Source: Bacteriovorax sp037444575 (GTDB taxonomy: Bacteria; Bdellovibrionota; Bacteriovoracia; Bacteriovoracales; Bacteriovoracaceae). Taken from it: a stretch of 64,000 nucleotides of DNA. The notes under the pieces are model-generated. The model had not been told where the DNA came from, searched no databases, and worked only from the letters and a program-made list of their open reading frames with translations. Positions 51,950-60,375 of this stretch are shown piece by piece. The stretch is taken from contig JBBIME010000005.1 in NCBI GenBank assembly GCA_037444575.1, positions 310,001 to 374,000 on the forward strand. Direction: 5' to 3'. The translations under genes and the position numbers were made by a program. Position 1 is the stretch's first letter. Each line of letters starts with the position of its first letter.

Positions 51950-53143
51950 ATGCTTAGATCTCTATTTAAATGGACTGTTCTTTCTAGCCTCGTGGGGCTA
52001 CTGGCAGGAATTGCCGCCGTTGCCTTTTTTAAAGGCATTAACTGGGCTGTCGACTTTAGGCGCGCTCATACATGGTTAGTTATTTTCCTTCCAATTGTTG
52101 GTGTCTTGGTCGCTTGGTTTTACTCTCGCTTCGGCAAAGAAGTTGATGCTGGCAATAATCTCATTATTGATGAAATTCATGAATCAAAAAAGCACATCCC
52201 TTTTCGAATGGTTCCGATGATTTTTTTTAGTGCCATTCTTTCTCATTTATTCGGGGCCTCAGTTGGACGAGAAGGGGCCGCGGTACAGATGGGGTCAGGG
52301 ATCAGTGACCAGTTTTCAAAATACACAGGTCATATTTTTTCAAATCGCAAAATCATCTTGATGGTTGGGATGAGTGCCGGATTCTCAGCTATCTTTGGTA
52401 CACCGATCGCGGGAACTATTTTTGGAATGGAAGTTTTGCAGGTTGGCTCAATAACTTATGAAGCTCTTTTTCCTTGTTTAGTTTCTGGCGTTGTTGGTTA
52501 TTTTACCGCCATTGCTTTGGGAATTAATTACGCTAACTATGGATTGATTTCTGCTCCAGCTCTTTCATTGCCTACAATCTTGTCTGCAGCTATAGCGGGA
52601 ATTAGTTTTGGACTGGCTGCACGCTTTTTTGTTTGGCTCCTTCACGCTGTGAAAGATCTATTGGCGAAACATTGCCGCACTTCAATTTATCGGCCATTTT
52701 TTGGCGGACTATTTGTTGTGCTCTTTTTTTATGCGACAGGAACGGATCGCTATATGAGCTTAGGTGAGGATATCATCAATCAAAGTTTTGTAGCTCACGT
52801 TTATCCTTGGGATTTCTTAGGCAAAATTTTTATGACAGCGATTTCTGTGGGCTCAGGTTTTAGAGGTGGAGAGGTCATGTCGCTTTTTTATATGGGAGCC
52901 ACTCTGGGTAATGCTTTAAGTCTTATTCTCCCGATGGCCATTCCATTATTGGCAGCACTGGGCTTTGTTTCAGTTTTTGCAGGTGCATCCAACACCCCTA
53001 TTGCATGCATATTCTTAGCTCTAAAACTTTTTGGACCTGAGATTGCTGTATATGCGGGGATTGCTGTCGTCATGAGTTATCTTTTCTCGGGACAAACTGG
53101 AATCTACTACTCTCAACGCAAGCATCTCATAAATAAGCTATAA
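51950..53143 (+). CDS. CLC-family chloride/fluoride channel or antiporter
   Basis: 397 residues with about ten membrane helices. The gating glutamate is in the SVGREGAAVQMGSG segment (motif GxEGP-type, here GREGA). The GxFxP segment of classical CLCs is replaced by GFRGGEVMSLFYMGATLG. This set of changes resembles a divergent CLC clade that includes fluoride-specific antiporters, but I cannot confirm ion specificity. The protein is shorter than the usual 440-470 aa. Anion efflux across the inner membrane is the expected role. Confidence 0.85.
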   Translation: MLRSLFKWTVLSSLVGLLAGIAAVAFFKGINWAVDFRRAHTWLVIFLPIVGVLVAWFYSRFGKEVDAGNNLIIDEIHESKKHIPFRMVPMIFFSAILSHLFGASVGREGAAVQMGSGISDQFSKYTGHIFSNRKIILMVGMSAGFSAIFGTPIAGTIFGMEVLQVGSITYEALFPCLVSGVVGYFTAIALGINYANYGLISAPALSLPTILSAAIAGISFGLAARFFVWLLHAVKDLLAKHCRTSIYRPFFGGLFVVLFFYATGTDRYMSLGEDIINQSFVAHVYPWDFLGKIFMTAISVGSGFRGGEVMSLFYMGATLGNALSLILPMAIPLLAALGFVSVFAGASNTPIACIFLALKLFGPEIAVYAGIAVVMSYLFSGQTGIYYSQRKHLINKL

Positions 53144-53151
53144 CTAAAATG

Positions 53152-53183
53152 TAGTTGATAATGACTAGTGTTTAGTTGATAAT
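53152..53183 (+). promoter_or_regulatory. Direct repeat, candidate operator
   Basis: TAGTTGATAAT occurs at 53152-53162 and again at 53173-53183, 21 bp apart (two helical turns), directly before the winged-helix regulator gene. An inverted partial copy (AACTA) precedes it. Confidence 0.5.
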
Positions 53184-53190
53184 CTCTCTC

Positions 53191-53499
53191 ATGCTTGAAG
53201 GTCTATTCGGAAATAAATCTGCTGAAAAAGTCATGCTCTCTATTTTTAATCATGGAGAATTGCATGCGTCTGCCATTGCTCAACAACACAGCACGGCCCT
53301 TGATCCTATAAAAAAACAACTCGAAAGATTTGAAGAAGCAGGTTTTCTTATTTCACGAGTAGTAGGCAGATCGCGTCTCTACAAATTCAATGAGCGAAAT
53401 CCGCTGATCGGACCTTTGAAAGAACTTTTAAAAATTGCTAAAAAAAATGACTCGAAAAATAATAAGAAAAATAAAAATGTTAACCATGAAATGGTATAA
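53191..53499 (+). CDS. Winged-helix (ArsR-like) transcriptional regulator
   Basis: 102 residues. The N-terminal two-thirds form a winged helix: helix-turn-helix as ELHASAIAQQHSTALDPIKKQLERF and wing in GFLISRVVGRSRLYKFNERNP. The C-terminal tail is Lys/Asn-rich. ATG at 53191 is chosen; an in-frame TTG lies 15 bp upstream. No clear metal-binding cysteines, so it is not a typical metal sensor. A direct repeat upstream suggests autoregulation. Confidence 0.78.
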   Translation: MLEGLFGNKSAEKVMLSIFNHGELHASAIAQQHSTALDPIKKQLERFEEAGFLISRVVGRSRLYKFNERNPLIGPLKELLKIAKKNDSKNNKKNKNVNHEMV

Positions 53500-53508
53500 G
53501 GAATAAAA

Positions 53509-55803
53509 ATGAAATCAAGTAAGATGAAAATTTTAGGAATTGCTCTGGCAATTTTTGTAATTCTGGTTGGAGGACTCTTTTACTATGCTTCATCAAAGCT
53601 TAGACCAGAAGAAATTAAAAAATTAACAATTGAACAAACTAAAAAAGTTTTCCCTAAAGCGGATGTCACTCTTCAAAATGTTCAGATTGGGTGGGGGCTA
53701 AACTTTAAAATTAATTTGGAAAAATTAGCACTTAAGACAACTAAAGATAACCAAAGCGTCGATATGGTGTCTGTGGATCAATTAGTTGTAAAGGTTCCAA
53801 TCTGGGCCATCTTAACGGGATCCGGAGTTGTGGAAATTAAACTTGATGCGCCAGTGATGAATTATCACGAATTCAAAGAAGGGAATAACTGGACCTACGC
53901 TATGGGAGAAAAGAAAACTCCTGAAGAAAAGAAAAAAGAAGAAGAATCCAAAAAAGAAGGTGGTGCAAGTTCATCTCTTGCATTTTTTGGAAAAAGTAAA
54001 ATCAATGTAAAGTTATCAGATGTAGCCGTTAGATACTCATTGCGAGATAACTCCAAGGGAGAAATTAAAGTTTCTCGCTTTTTGATTAAAGGATTAAATT
54101 TCGAAACATCAACGGCATTTGAAGTTGCCTCAAACGCGAAATTTACGATGAAGGATCAATCGGTTGTTGCCTTTGATACAATAGCTATCGGTGAATTTAA
54201 CATTGCCGACCTTATGAAAAATGGCTCGATCTCTTCTCTTGTTATTGTAAAAGTAAATAATATTTCCAAAACAGGACTTGAGTGGAAATTTCCTGAAATT
54301 ACAACAAACATCGATGTTCTCTTGAAAAAAGATGGCGAGTTATCAGGAAAGCTAACTACAACGTTTGAATCTCAAAATAAAATTGCAGCCAATTTTAAAA
54401 TGACGAAACAAATTGAGATTAGCGATATCAATGCTGACATCGTGTTAAAAGATGTTGCGGCCATCATGGGATTAGATAAATCAATTGATATGTCTAAAGC
54501 AAAACTTTCAGCCAAAGGAAATGTCGAGTATGGCGAAGATAAAAAAATCAACGCCAACATAAATTTTGCGATCACTCCAGGAATCAATTATTCAAAAGAT
54601 GGCATTTCTGCTAGCACAACAGTCACTGGAGATTTTAAAGGAAAAGATCTTTCTGCCAAAGTTAAGACGGAAGTTTTAGAAGGTGTCGTTAATACATCTA
54701 TCAGCGGACAATTTGATCCAAACGAAAAATTTGATATGGCCAAACTTCACCCATTTGATATTAGGATTGTTGCAAGTGGTATGAAGGTACCTGAAAAATT
54801 TATTCGCTCAAAACTGTGGGATAAAAAGCCTGAAGAATCTAAAGCAGAAGAATCAAAAAAATCTGCAAAAACTGCTCAAGCGGGTACAGAGCAAGCAGCA
54901 GCACCTTCAGCTGGCCTTCCTCCATCAAGCGTGAATGTTGAATGGAACAATATCAATATTGGTGGCGAAGACTTCTCGGGGCATGGAAAAATAGTAACAA
55001 GTTTAACTGCTATCGCTATTGATAATATGAATTTTAAATTTTCGAAGGGAACTGGAAAACTAACTCAAACAATGAATTTAGGAAAAAATTCTAGTGATTC
55101 AAAGTTTAATTTAGAAATTGCCAATTTAAATATGTCATCATTTAAGGCATTCCTTCCTTCTTTCATTGAAAACTTTAGTGGAATATTCAGTGGAAAAGTT
55201 AATGGAACTGCGACAATGTATAAAAGTGCCAAACCTCCAGTTTACGACGTGAATGTTGTTGCTGATGCTAAAAAAGGTGAGATTAAAAAATTAAACATTT
55301 CAGATTATATCAATCCATTGCTTGCTAATATCCCAGTTGTAAAAGATAAAATGAAAGATAAGCAATTAAAAATTGATGGGAACTTTGAAACGTTTACAAT
55401 GAAAGGCCGTTTTACAAACACTCAATACAATATTGCTTCTTTTGATTTCATTGGAATCGATAAAAAAGTTCAAGTGAGTGGAAGTGGTGACATCTATCCA
55501 CAATCAGGTTCATCAAAGCTATCTACAATGGAAGTTAATTTTGTCGATAACACTGGAAAAATTTCTGAAGTACTTCTGGCGAATGTTGGAACAAAGGTTC
55601 TTCCAATTCGTGTAACAGGGCCAGGCTTTGACATGAAACCAGACTATGGCTACACGGTTTCTAAGCTTGCCAAAGGTGCAGTAAAAACTAGAGGTCAGGA
55701 AGAACTAAAAAAAGTGATCGACAAAAATCTTGATAAAATTGTACCTGCTGCTGCAAAAGAAAAAGTAAAAGGTTTATTGGACAGCTTTTTAAAGAAAAAA
55801 TAG
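53509..55803 (+). CDS. AsmA-like envelope protein
   Basis: 764 residues. One N-terminal membrane helix (ILGIALAIFVILVGGLFYYASS), then long beta-rich AsmA-type sequence including VDQLVVKVPIWAILTGSGVV and a C-terminal AsmA region (LPSFIENFSGIFSGKVNGTA). A charged linker (KKEEESKKEGG) and a Lys/Ala/Pro linker interrupt it. AsmA-like proteins are thought to carry phospholipids or affect outer-membrane assembly in the periplasm. Followed 9 bp later by mtnA. Confidence 0.88.
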   Translation: MKSSKMKILGIALAIFVILVGGLFYYASSKLRPEEIKKLTIEQTKKVFPKADVTLQNVQIGWGLNFKINLEKLALKTTKDNQSVDMVSVDQLVVKVPIWAILTGSGVVEIKLDAPVMNYHEFKEGNNWTYAMGEKKTPEEKKKEEESKKEGGASSSLAFFGKSKINVKLSDVAVRYSLRDNSKGEIKVSRFLIKGLNFETSTAFEVASNAKFTMKDQSVVAFDTIAIGEFNIADLMKNGSISSLVIVKVNNISKTGLEWKFPEITTNIDVLLKKDGELSGKLTTTFESQNKIAANFKMTKQIEISDINADIVLKDVAAIMGLDKSIDMSKAKLSAKGNVEYGEDKKINANINFAITPGINYSKDGISASTTVTGDFKGKDLSAKVKTEVLEGVVNTSISGQFDPNEKFDMAKLHPFDIRIVASGMKVPEKFIRSKLWDKKPEESKAEESKKSAKTAQAGTEQAAAPSAGLPPSSVNVEWNNINIGGEDFSGHGKIVTSLTAIAIDNMNFKFSKGTGKLTQTMNLGKNSSDSKFNLEIANLNMSSFKAFLPSFIENFSGIFSGKVNGTATMYKSAKPPVYDVNVVADAKKGEIKKLNISDYINPLLANIPVVKDKMKDKQLKIDGNFETFTMKGRFTNTQYNIASFDFIGIDKKVQVSGSGDIYPQSGSSKLSTMEVNFVDNTGKISEVLLANVGTKVLPIRVTGPGFDMKPDYGYTVSKLAKGAVKTRGQEELKKVIDKNLDKIVPAAAKEKVKGLLDSFLKKK

Positions 55804-55812
55804 AGAGAAAAA

Positions 55813-56856
55813 ATGACAGCATTACTGCCTCTTAAATATGAGAACGATATTTTAAAGTTGCTTGATCAAAGACTTCTTCCGACTGAAGAAGTTTACATGA
55901 CAGCTAGAACTATTGAAGACTGCTATGTAGCTATTAAAGACATGGTGGTGCGAGGAGCTCCCTTAATTGGCTTCACTGGCATTTGGGGAATGGCGCTTTT
56001 TTTAAAACACAATCCCAAAAGCACTTTTGAACAATTTGAAAGAGCTGCAGGCTATTTAAAAAGTTCTCGCCCAACAGCGGTGAATCTCGCTTTTGAAATT
56101 GATCGCTGTGTGGAGATGGCACGGGCTGAAACACACATGAATGCTCTTTATCCTAAATTAGTCGAGCACGCCAAAAAAGAGATGAATAATCTTTATGAAA
56201 AAAATCTCACAATGGCGAAATTTGCGGAGGCTGAGCTTAAAAAAATTTACGGCGATCGCCCGCTTAACGTCATGACCATTTGTAATACGGGAGTTCTTGC
56301 TTGTGGGGTTTTAGGAACTGCTCTCGGTGTAATTGTTCATATGAACAAACAAAAGAAAATTCAAAAAGTATATGCCTCTGAAACAAGACCTTATCTACAA
56401 GGATCAAGACTGACTAGTTTCGAACTTTTAAAAGAAGGCATTGATCATCAGATTGTTGTAGAAGGCGCAGCTTCTTATTTAATGAAAAACAAAATGGTGG
56501 ATGCTATTTTCGCAGGAGCTGATCGCATTGTTGAAAATGGTGATACTGCTAACAAAATTGGAACTTCCAGTTTAAGTATCATCGCTAAACACTATGGAGT
56601 GCCTTTTTATATTGTGGCCCCAATTAGTTCATTTGATCTAAATCTTAAAACGGGTGATCAAATTGAGATTGAACTTCGCGACCAAAATGAAATTTTAAAA
56701 TATAAAGATCTTCATATCGCTCACCCAGAGGCAAAGGCCTTAAATCCAAGTTTCGATGTAACAGACCACTCTTGTATTACAGGAATTATTTGCGAGAACG
56801 GAGTCATTAATCCAACATCACCTGCCAATGTAAGAGCAATCGTGGAAAAAAAATGA
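55813..56856 (+). CDS. mtnA: S-methyl-5-thioribose-1-phosphate isomerase
   Basis: 347 residues. MtnA converts MTR-1-P to MTRu-1-P in the methionine salvage pathway. Catalytic Cys157 in ICNTGVLACG and Asp237 in GADRIVENGD are in the expected positions, and VRGAPLIGFTG and SETRPYLQGSRLTSF are family motifs. The GxLAT motif reads GVLACG. No other salvage genes are adjacent. It overlaps the Ppx gene by 4 bp. Confidence 0.95.
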   Translation: MTALLPLKYENDILKLLDQRLLPTEEVYMTARTIEDCYVAIKDMVVRGAPLIGFTGIWGMALFLKHNPKSTFEQFERAAGYLKSSRPTAVNLAFEIDRCVEMARAETHMNALYPKLVEHAKKEMNNLYEKNLTMAKFAEAELKKIYGDRPLNVMTICNTGVLACGVLGTALGVIVHMNKQKKIQKVYASETRPYLQGSRLTSFELLKEGIDHQIVVEGAASYLMKNKMVDAIFAGADRIVENGDTANKIGTSSLSIIAKHYGVPFYIVAPISSFDLNLKTGDQIEIELRDQNEILKYKDLHIAHPEAKALNPSFDVTDHSCITGIICENGVINPTSPANVRAIVEKK

Positions 56857-57770
56857 TTCGAGCTAGTATTGATATAGGATCAAATTCTGTTCTTTTGTTG
56901 GCCGTCGAATGGGATGAGGCTAATAAAAAAATCAAGAAAGAACTTTTAAATCTCTCTTATATTACATCGCTAGGAAAAGATTTAGATAAAACTAAAATGT
57001 TTCATCCCGATTCAATGAAGGCAACTTTTGAAGCATTAAAAGATTATAAAAATCAACTCGCAAAAATTAATGTTAAACCTTTAGATGTTTTAGTTACGGC
57101 CACGGAAGCATCGAGAGTTGCAAGTAATGCAGATGAATTCTTTCTTAAAGTAAAATCTGAATTGGGATTTAATATCACAAAAATATCTGCCGTTGGGGAA
57201 GCTTACTATACAGCTTTTGGTGTAGCCTCGGCCGTTGTTGGCGAAAATGATCTTGTTATCATGGATATGGGAGGAGCTTCAACAGAACTTATTCGTATTC
57301 AACTTCATCCTTTTCAGATTCTCTCAACCATTAGTCTACCGGTGGGATCAGTAAGAGCAACAGATTGGAGAGCTGAAAATATTTTTGAAGCGAGAATGAG
57401 AGACATTTTAAACCAGGATTTATCTGGCTATCACACGAAAAGTCTTCTTTGTGTTGCTGGGAGTATGACTTCATTGGCTTCCATGTTTTTAGGACATAAT
57501 GAATTTAAAGATAAAGAAATAGATGGACTTAATATTAAGTTTTCTTCTTTCAAAGAGTTTAGTGCCGATTTGCAAAAAACCAATGCTCAAAATTTACTTC
57601 TATTATTTCCTTATCTTGGAAAAAGAGCTCCAATGCTTGCGGCCGCAGCTACTGCAGCTGAAATGATTGGTGAAAAACTTAATATCGAAAAAATTCAAAT
57701 TTCAACCAGAGGCCTTCGCTACGGTGTTTTAATACAAGGGGAAATAGATGAGCAATTTATCATTGGGTAA
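56853..57770 (+). CDS. Ppx/GppA-family phosphatase
   Basis: 305 residues. ASKHA-fold motifs: phosphate-1 as SIDIGSNSVLLLAVEW, ATEASRVASNADEF, and phosphate-2 as VIMDMGGASTELIRI. Such enzymes hydrolyse polyphosphate and/or pppGpp. Shorter than E. coli Ppx (about 510 aa), lacking the C-terminal HD-like domain. ATGA overlap with mtnA and a 23-bp overlap with the next gene suggest tight translational coupling. Confidence 0.9.
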   Translation: MIRASIDIGSNSVLLLAVEWDEANKKIKKELLNLSYITSLGKDLDKTKMFHPDSMKATFEALKDYKNQLAKINVKPLDVLVTATEASRVASNADEFFLKVKSELGFNITKISAVGEAYYTAFGVASAVVGENDLVIMDMGGASTELIRIQLHPFQILSTISLPVGSVRATDWRAENIFEARMRDILNQDLSGYHTKSLLCVAGSMTSLASMFLGHNEFKDKEIDGLNIKFSSFKEFSADLQKTNAQNLLLLFPYLGKRAPMLAAAATAAEMIGEKLNIEKIQISTRGLRYGVLIQGEIDEQFIIG

Positions 57771-58218
57771 AAGCACAGAGCTGCCAGTTTCTTATTCAGC
57801 AGGAAATGTTATTTTTGCTCAGGGTGAAAAACCTCGATATCTTTATTTGGTAAAAAAAGGGCATGTTCACTTGGTTAAAACGAGTGGACAACATCTTTTA
57901 GTGACTAAACTTTGCAAAGAAAAAGAAATTTTAAATGAAGTTAGTGTTTTAATGAATAGTGAAACTGATTTTGCCGCCATTGCAAAAACGGAAGTGGAAT
58001 TAGTTTTAGTGGAAAAAAAAGATATTCTTTCAGTTATTAAAAATGGCCCATCTTGGGTTTCTGAAATGTTCGAAACTCTCTGTGATCGTTTAAAGATGAC
58101 AGAGGAGATCATTGAAGAGCACCACCTAAGCACCGGCGAAAATAATCCAGGAACTGTCTTAACCAAAGAAGAAGAGAAGCGGTATCTCGATTCTCTAGAT
58201 AAATATAAGTCGCGCTGA
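57748..58218 (+). CDS. Cyclic-nucleotide-binding domain protein without HTH
   Basis: 156 residues: a CNB beta-roll (YSAGNVIFAQGEKPRYLYLVKKGHVHLV, quoted in part: GNVIFAQGEKPRYLYLVKKG) with a phosphate-binding-like region LCKEKEILNEVSVLM, followed by a helix pair (EMFETLCDRLKMTEEII). The typical RxA of cAMP sites is not evident, so ligand binding is uncertain. No DNA-binding domain. It overlaps the phosphatase gene by 23 bp, hinting at regulation of that enzyme. Confidence 0.85.
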   Translation: MSNLSLGKSTELPVSYSAGNVIFAQGEKPRYLYLVKKGHVHLVKTSGQHLLVTKLCKEKEILNEVSVLMNSETDFAAIAKTEVELVLVEKKDILSVIKNGPSWVSEMFETLCDRLKMTEEIIEEHHLSTGENNPGTVLTKEEEKRYLDSLDKYKSR

Positions 58219-58224
58219 GATCTT

Positions 58225-58653
58225 TTAAAGATTAATCTGTCTTCTCTTTTTTAAAGAAACGAGAACTTCAATGATTTTGTTTTGAGCGCGTTTAATATCA
58301 CGTTTTTCTGTTGCATAGCTTGTTTTTAAAACGCGGAAGGCTTCTTCAGCATATTCACGCCCAGCAAGTGAGAGTAGGCGGCGCTGAAACGATCGTTCGA
58401 TATTTTTTAGGGCCATCCCTAAAATAGGTGCTGTTATATATTGGAAAATCATTTGCAGATCATTATCCGAAAGATTATCTAGGTCTGAAAAAGTAAAACA
58501 TTGTTCAGTTAGTTCTTCTGCTAATTGTGGGTTTCTGACTTTTAAATTTTTTAAGAGACGTGCGCGTTCTTCGCGCGGCATGTGTTGAAGCATTTCGATA
58601 ATCTGTGCTTTTCCGTTGATAAAAATGCTGTTTGTGTTGTTATTAGCTTCCAT
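58225..58653 (-). CDS. Stand-alone FliG C-domain-like protein
   Basis: 142 residues that match the middle/C-terminal region of the flagellar motor switch protein FliG: LAEELTEQCFTFSDLDNLSD corresponds to LAEEIRELMFVFEDLVLLDD, then ALKNIERSFQRRLLSLAGRE and RAQNKIIEVLVSLKKRRQI at the end. The N-terminal FliF-binding domain and the EHPQ region are missing. GGGAG precedes the ATG. It may interact with the motor, or be a repurposed fragment; no flagellar gene is adjacent. Confidence 0.78.
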   Translation of the reverse strand: MEANNNTNSIFINGKAQIIEMLQHMPREERARLLKNLKVRNPQLAEELTEQCFTFSDLDNLSDNDLQMIFQYITAPILGMALKNIERSFQRRLLSLAGREYAEEAFRVLKTSYATEKRDIKRAQNKIIEVLVSLKKRRQINL

Positions 58654-58677
58654 GCTTCTCCCTAAAGGTTCCTAAAA

Positions 58678-59097
58678 TTATACGTCAAATTTACTTTTTT
58701 CTTTTGCGAATTTTTGTTTTGCACCATCAAGCGTTTTTTTGTGAGACTCTACCATCTCTCGAATATCGTTTTGCTGGCTTGTTTTTATTTCTGCGACCTG
58801 ATCCTGATGAGCTCTCTTTAAATTTTCAACTTCTTGTTGAAGGCGATTATTTTCTTCACCAACAGCTTTCGCTTGGCGATCTCTAATTTCAACTAATTTT
58901 TGTTCTTGTTCGTTTTTAAGATTCGCAATTTTTGTTTCATAATCATCGCGCATCCTTCTGAGTTCAGCCTCTTTGGATTTAGCTTCAGTCTCGTAAGTGC
59001 GGTTGTTAGTCGAGCGTAACTCTTTTAGTTCGCTGTTGTATCTTTTTGTTTCAGCTTCCTGGAACTTCTGAGCTTGAACATCATTGATAGTAGACAT
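58678..59097 (-). CDS. Coiled-coil protein
   Basis: About 139 residues, nearly all charged heptads (KELRSTNNRTYETEAKSKEAEL, in part: KELRSTNNRTYETEA) without signal peptide or membrane helix: a long alpha-helical coiled coil. ATG at 59097 has AGGAAAG upstream. The frame is open to 59262 but that part overlaps the divergent thiolase start. Directly downstream of it lies the FliG-like gene on the same strand; a structural partner role is possible but speculative. Confidence 0.75.
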   Translation of the reverse strand: MSTINDVQAQKFQEAETKRYNSELKELRSTNNRTYETEAKSKEAELRRMRDDYETKIANLKNEQEQKLVEIRDRQAKAVGEENNRLQQEVENLKRAHQDQVAEIKTSQQNDIREMVESHKKTLDGAKQKFAKEKSKFDV

Positions 59098-59189
59098 AAC
59101 TTTCCTTTTTTTAATTCTTTGCCAAGAATTTCTTGGAGACTTACTATATATGATACGATGATCATGCCTTATAAATGTAGGAGGAAAAT

Positions 59190-60368
59190 ATGTCCGTAGG
59201 ACTTGAGCGGGTTTTTTTAGTGCAGGGGAAAAGAACACCTTTTGGAAAATTTGGTGGTTCATTAAAGGACATGACTCCGGTTGATCTGGCCGTTCATGCT
59301 TCTAAGGCCCTGATTTCTGAAATTAAACTCGATCCAACAAAAATTGATCAGGTCTTACTAGGCAATGTTGTCCCATCTTCTACGGATACAATGTATGGAG
59401 GCCGCCATCTCGCTTTAAAATTAGGATGTAGGCAAGAAACTCCAGGTCTAGTTCTCAATAGACTTTGTGGATCAGGTATTGAAGCCATTTTAACAGCAAC
59501 ACGACTTATAAAGTTAGGCGAGGCTCAATGTGTGCTTGCAGCTGGAACTGAAAATATGTCGATGGTTCCACACTTAACTTATGGAGCTCGTTTTGGAACA
59601 AAGTATGGCTCGCTAAAATCAGTTGATATGCTTTTAGATGCATTAACAGATCAATACTCGCAAACACCAATGGGAGTTACTGCAGAAAATCTTTCTGAAA
59701 AATTTCAAGTGACTCGTTCTCAATGCGATGAATTTTCACATAGCTCTCATGTTCGCGCAGCTAAAGCATATAAAGATGGACTACTTCAAGGAGAGATCAC
59801 TCCTGTAGCTCTAAAGAAAGGATCATGTGATCGTGATGAACATATGCGTGAAGATGTTTCATTGGAAGAAATGAAATCTCTTAAGCCAACATTTAAAGCT
59901 GATGGAGTTGTGACTGCAGCCTCTGCTTCAGGAATTGTCGACGGTGCTGCTGCTGTGATTGTTGCGAGTGAATCATTTGTAAAGAAAGAAGGACTCAAAC
60001 CAATAGCTGAAATCATTGATGGATACGTTGTTGGAGTTGATCCTAAGATTATGGGGATTGGACCAAGTCCGGCCATTAAAGGATTGCTAGCTAAAAATAA
60101 AATGACGATGGATCAGATAGATCTTTTTGAAATTAATGAAGCATTTGCAGGACAAACGTTATCATGCATGAAAGATTTAAATATCCCTTATGAAAAGTTA
60201 AATGTCTGGGGAGGAGCCGTTGCTTTAGGGCATCCGCTTGGAGCTTCTGGTGTGCGCATTTCGAATACAATTGCACGACAGTTAACTCATTATAAATTAA
60301 ATTATGGAATTGCTTCAGCTTGTATTGGTGGTGGACAAGGGATCGCAATACTTCTAAAGAGATGTTAA
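59190..60368 (+). CDS. Acetyl-CoA acetyltransferase (thiolase)
   Basis: 392 residues. Nucleophile Cys93 in LNRLCGSGIEAI, NEAFAGQ, the histidine in GAVALGHPLGASG, and the second cysteine in ASACIGGGQGIAI: complete thiolase II signature. It makes or cleaves acetoacetyl-CoA in fatty-acid or PHB-type metabolism. GGAGG precedes the ATG. No other beta-oxidation genes are adjacent. Confidence 0.95.
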   Translation: MSVGLERVFLVQGKRTPFGKFGGSLKDMTPVDLAVHASKALISEIKLDPTKIDQVLLGNVVPSSTDTMYGGRHLALKLGCRQETPGLVLNRLCGSGIEAILTATRLIKLGEAQCVLAAGTENMSMVPHLTYGARFGTKYGSLKSVDMLLDALTDQYSQTPMGVTAENLSEKFQVTRSQCDEFSHSSHVRAAKAYKDGLLQGEITPVALKKGSCDRDEHMREDVSLEEMKSLKPTFKADGVVTAASASGIVDGAAAVIVASESFVKKEGLKPIAEIIDGYVVGVDPKIMGIGPSPAIKGLLAKNKMTMDQIDLFEINEAFAGQTLSCMKDLNIPYEKLNVWGGAVALGHPLGASGVRISNTIARQLTHYKLNYGIASACIGGGQGIAILLKRC

Positions 60369-60375
60369 TAAATAA

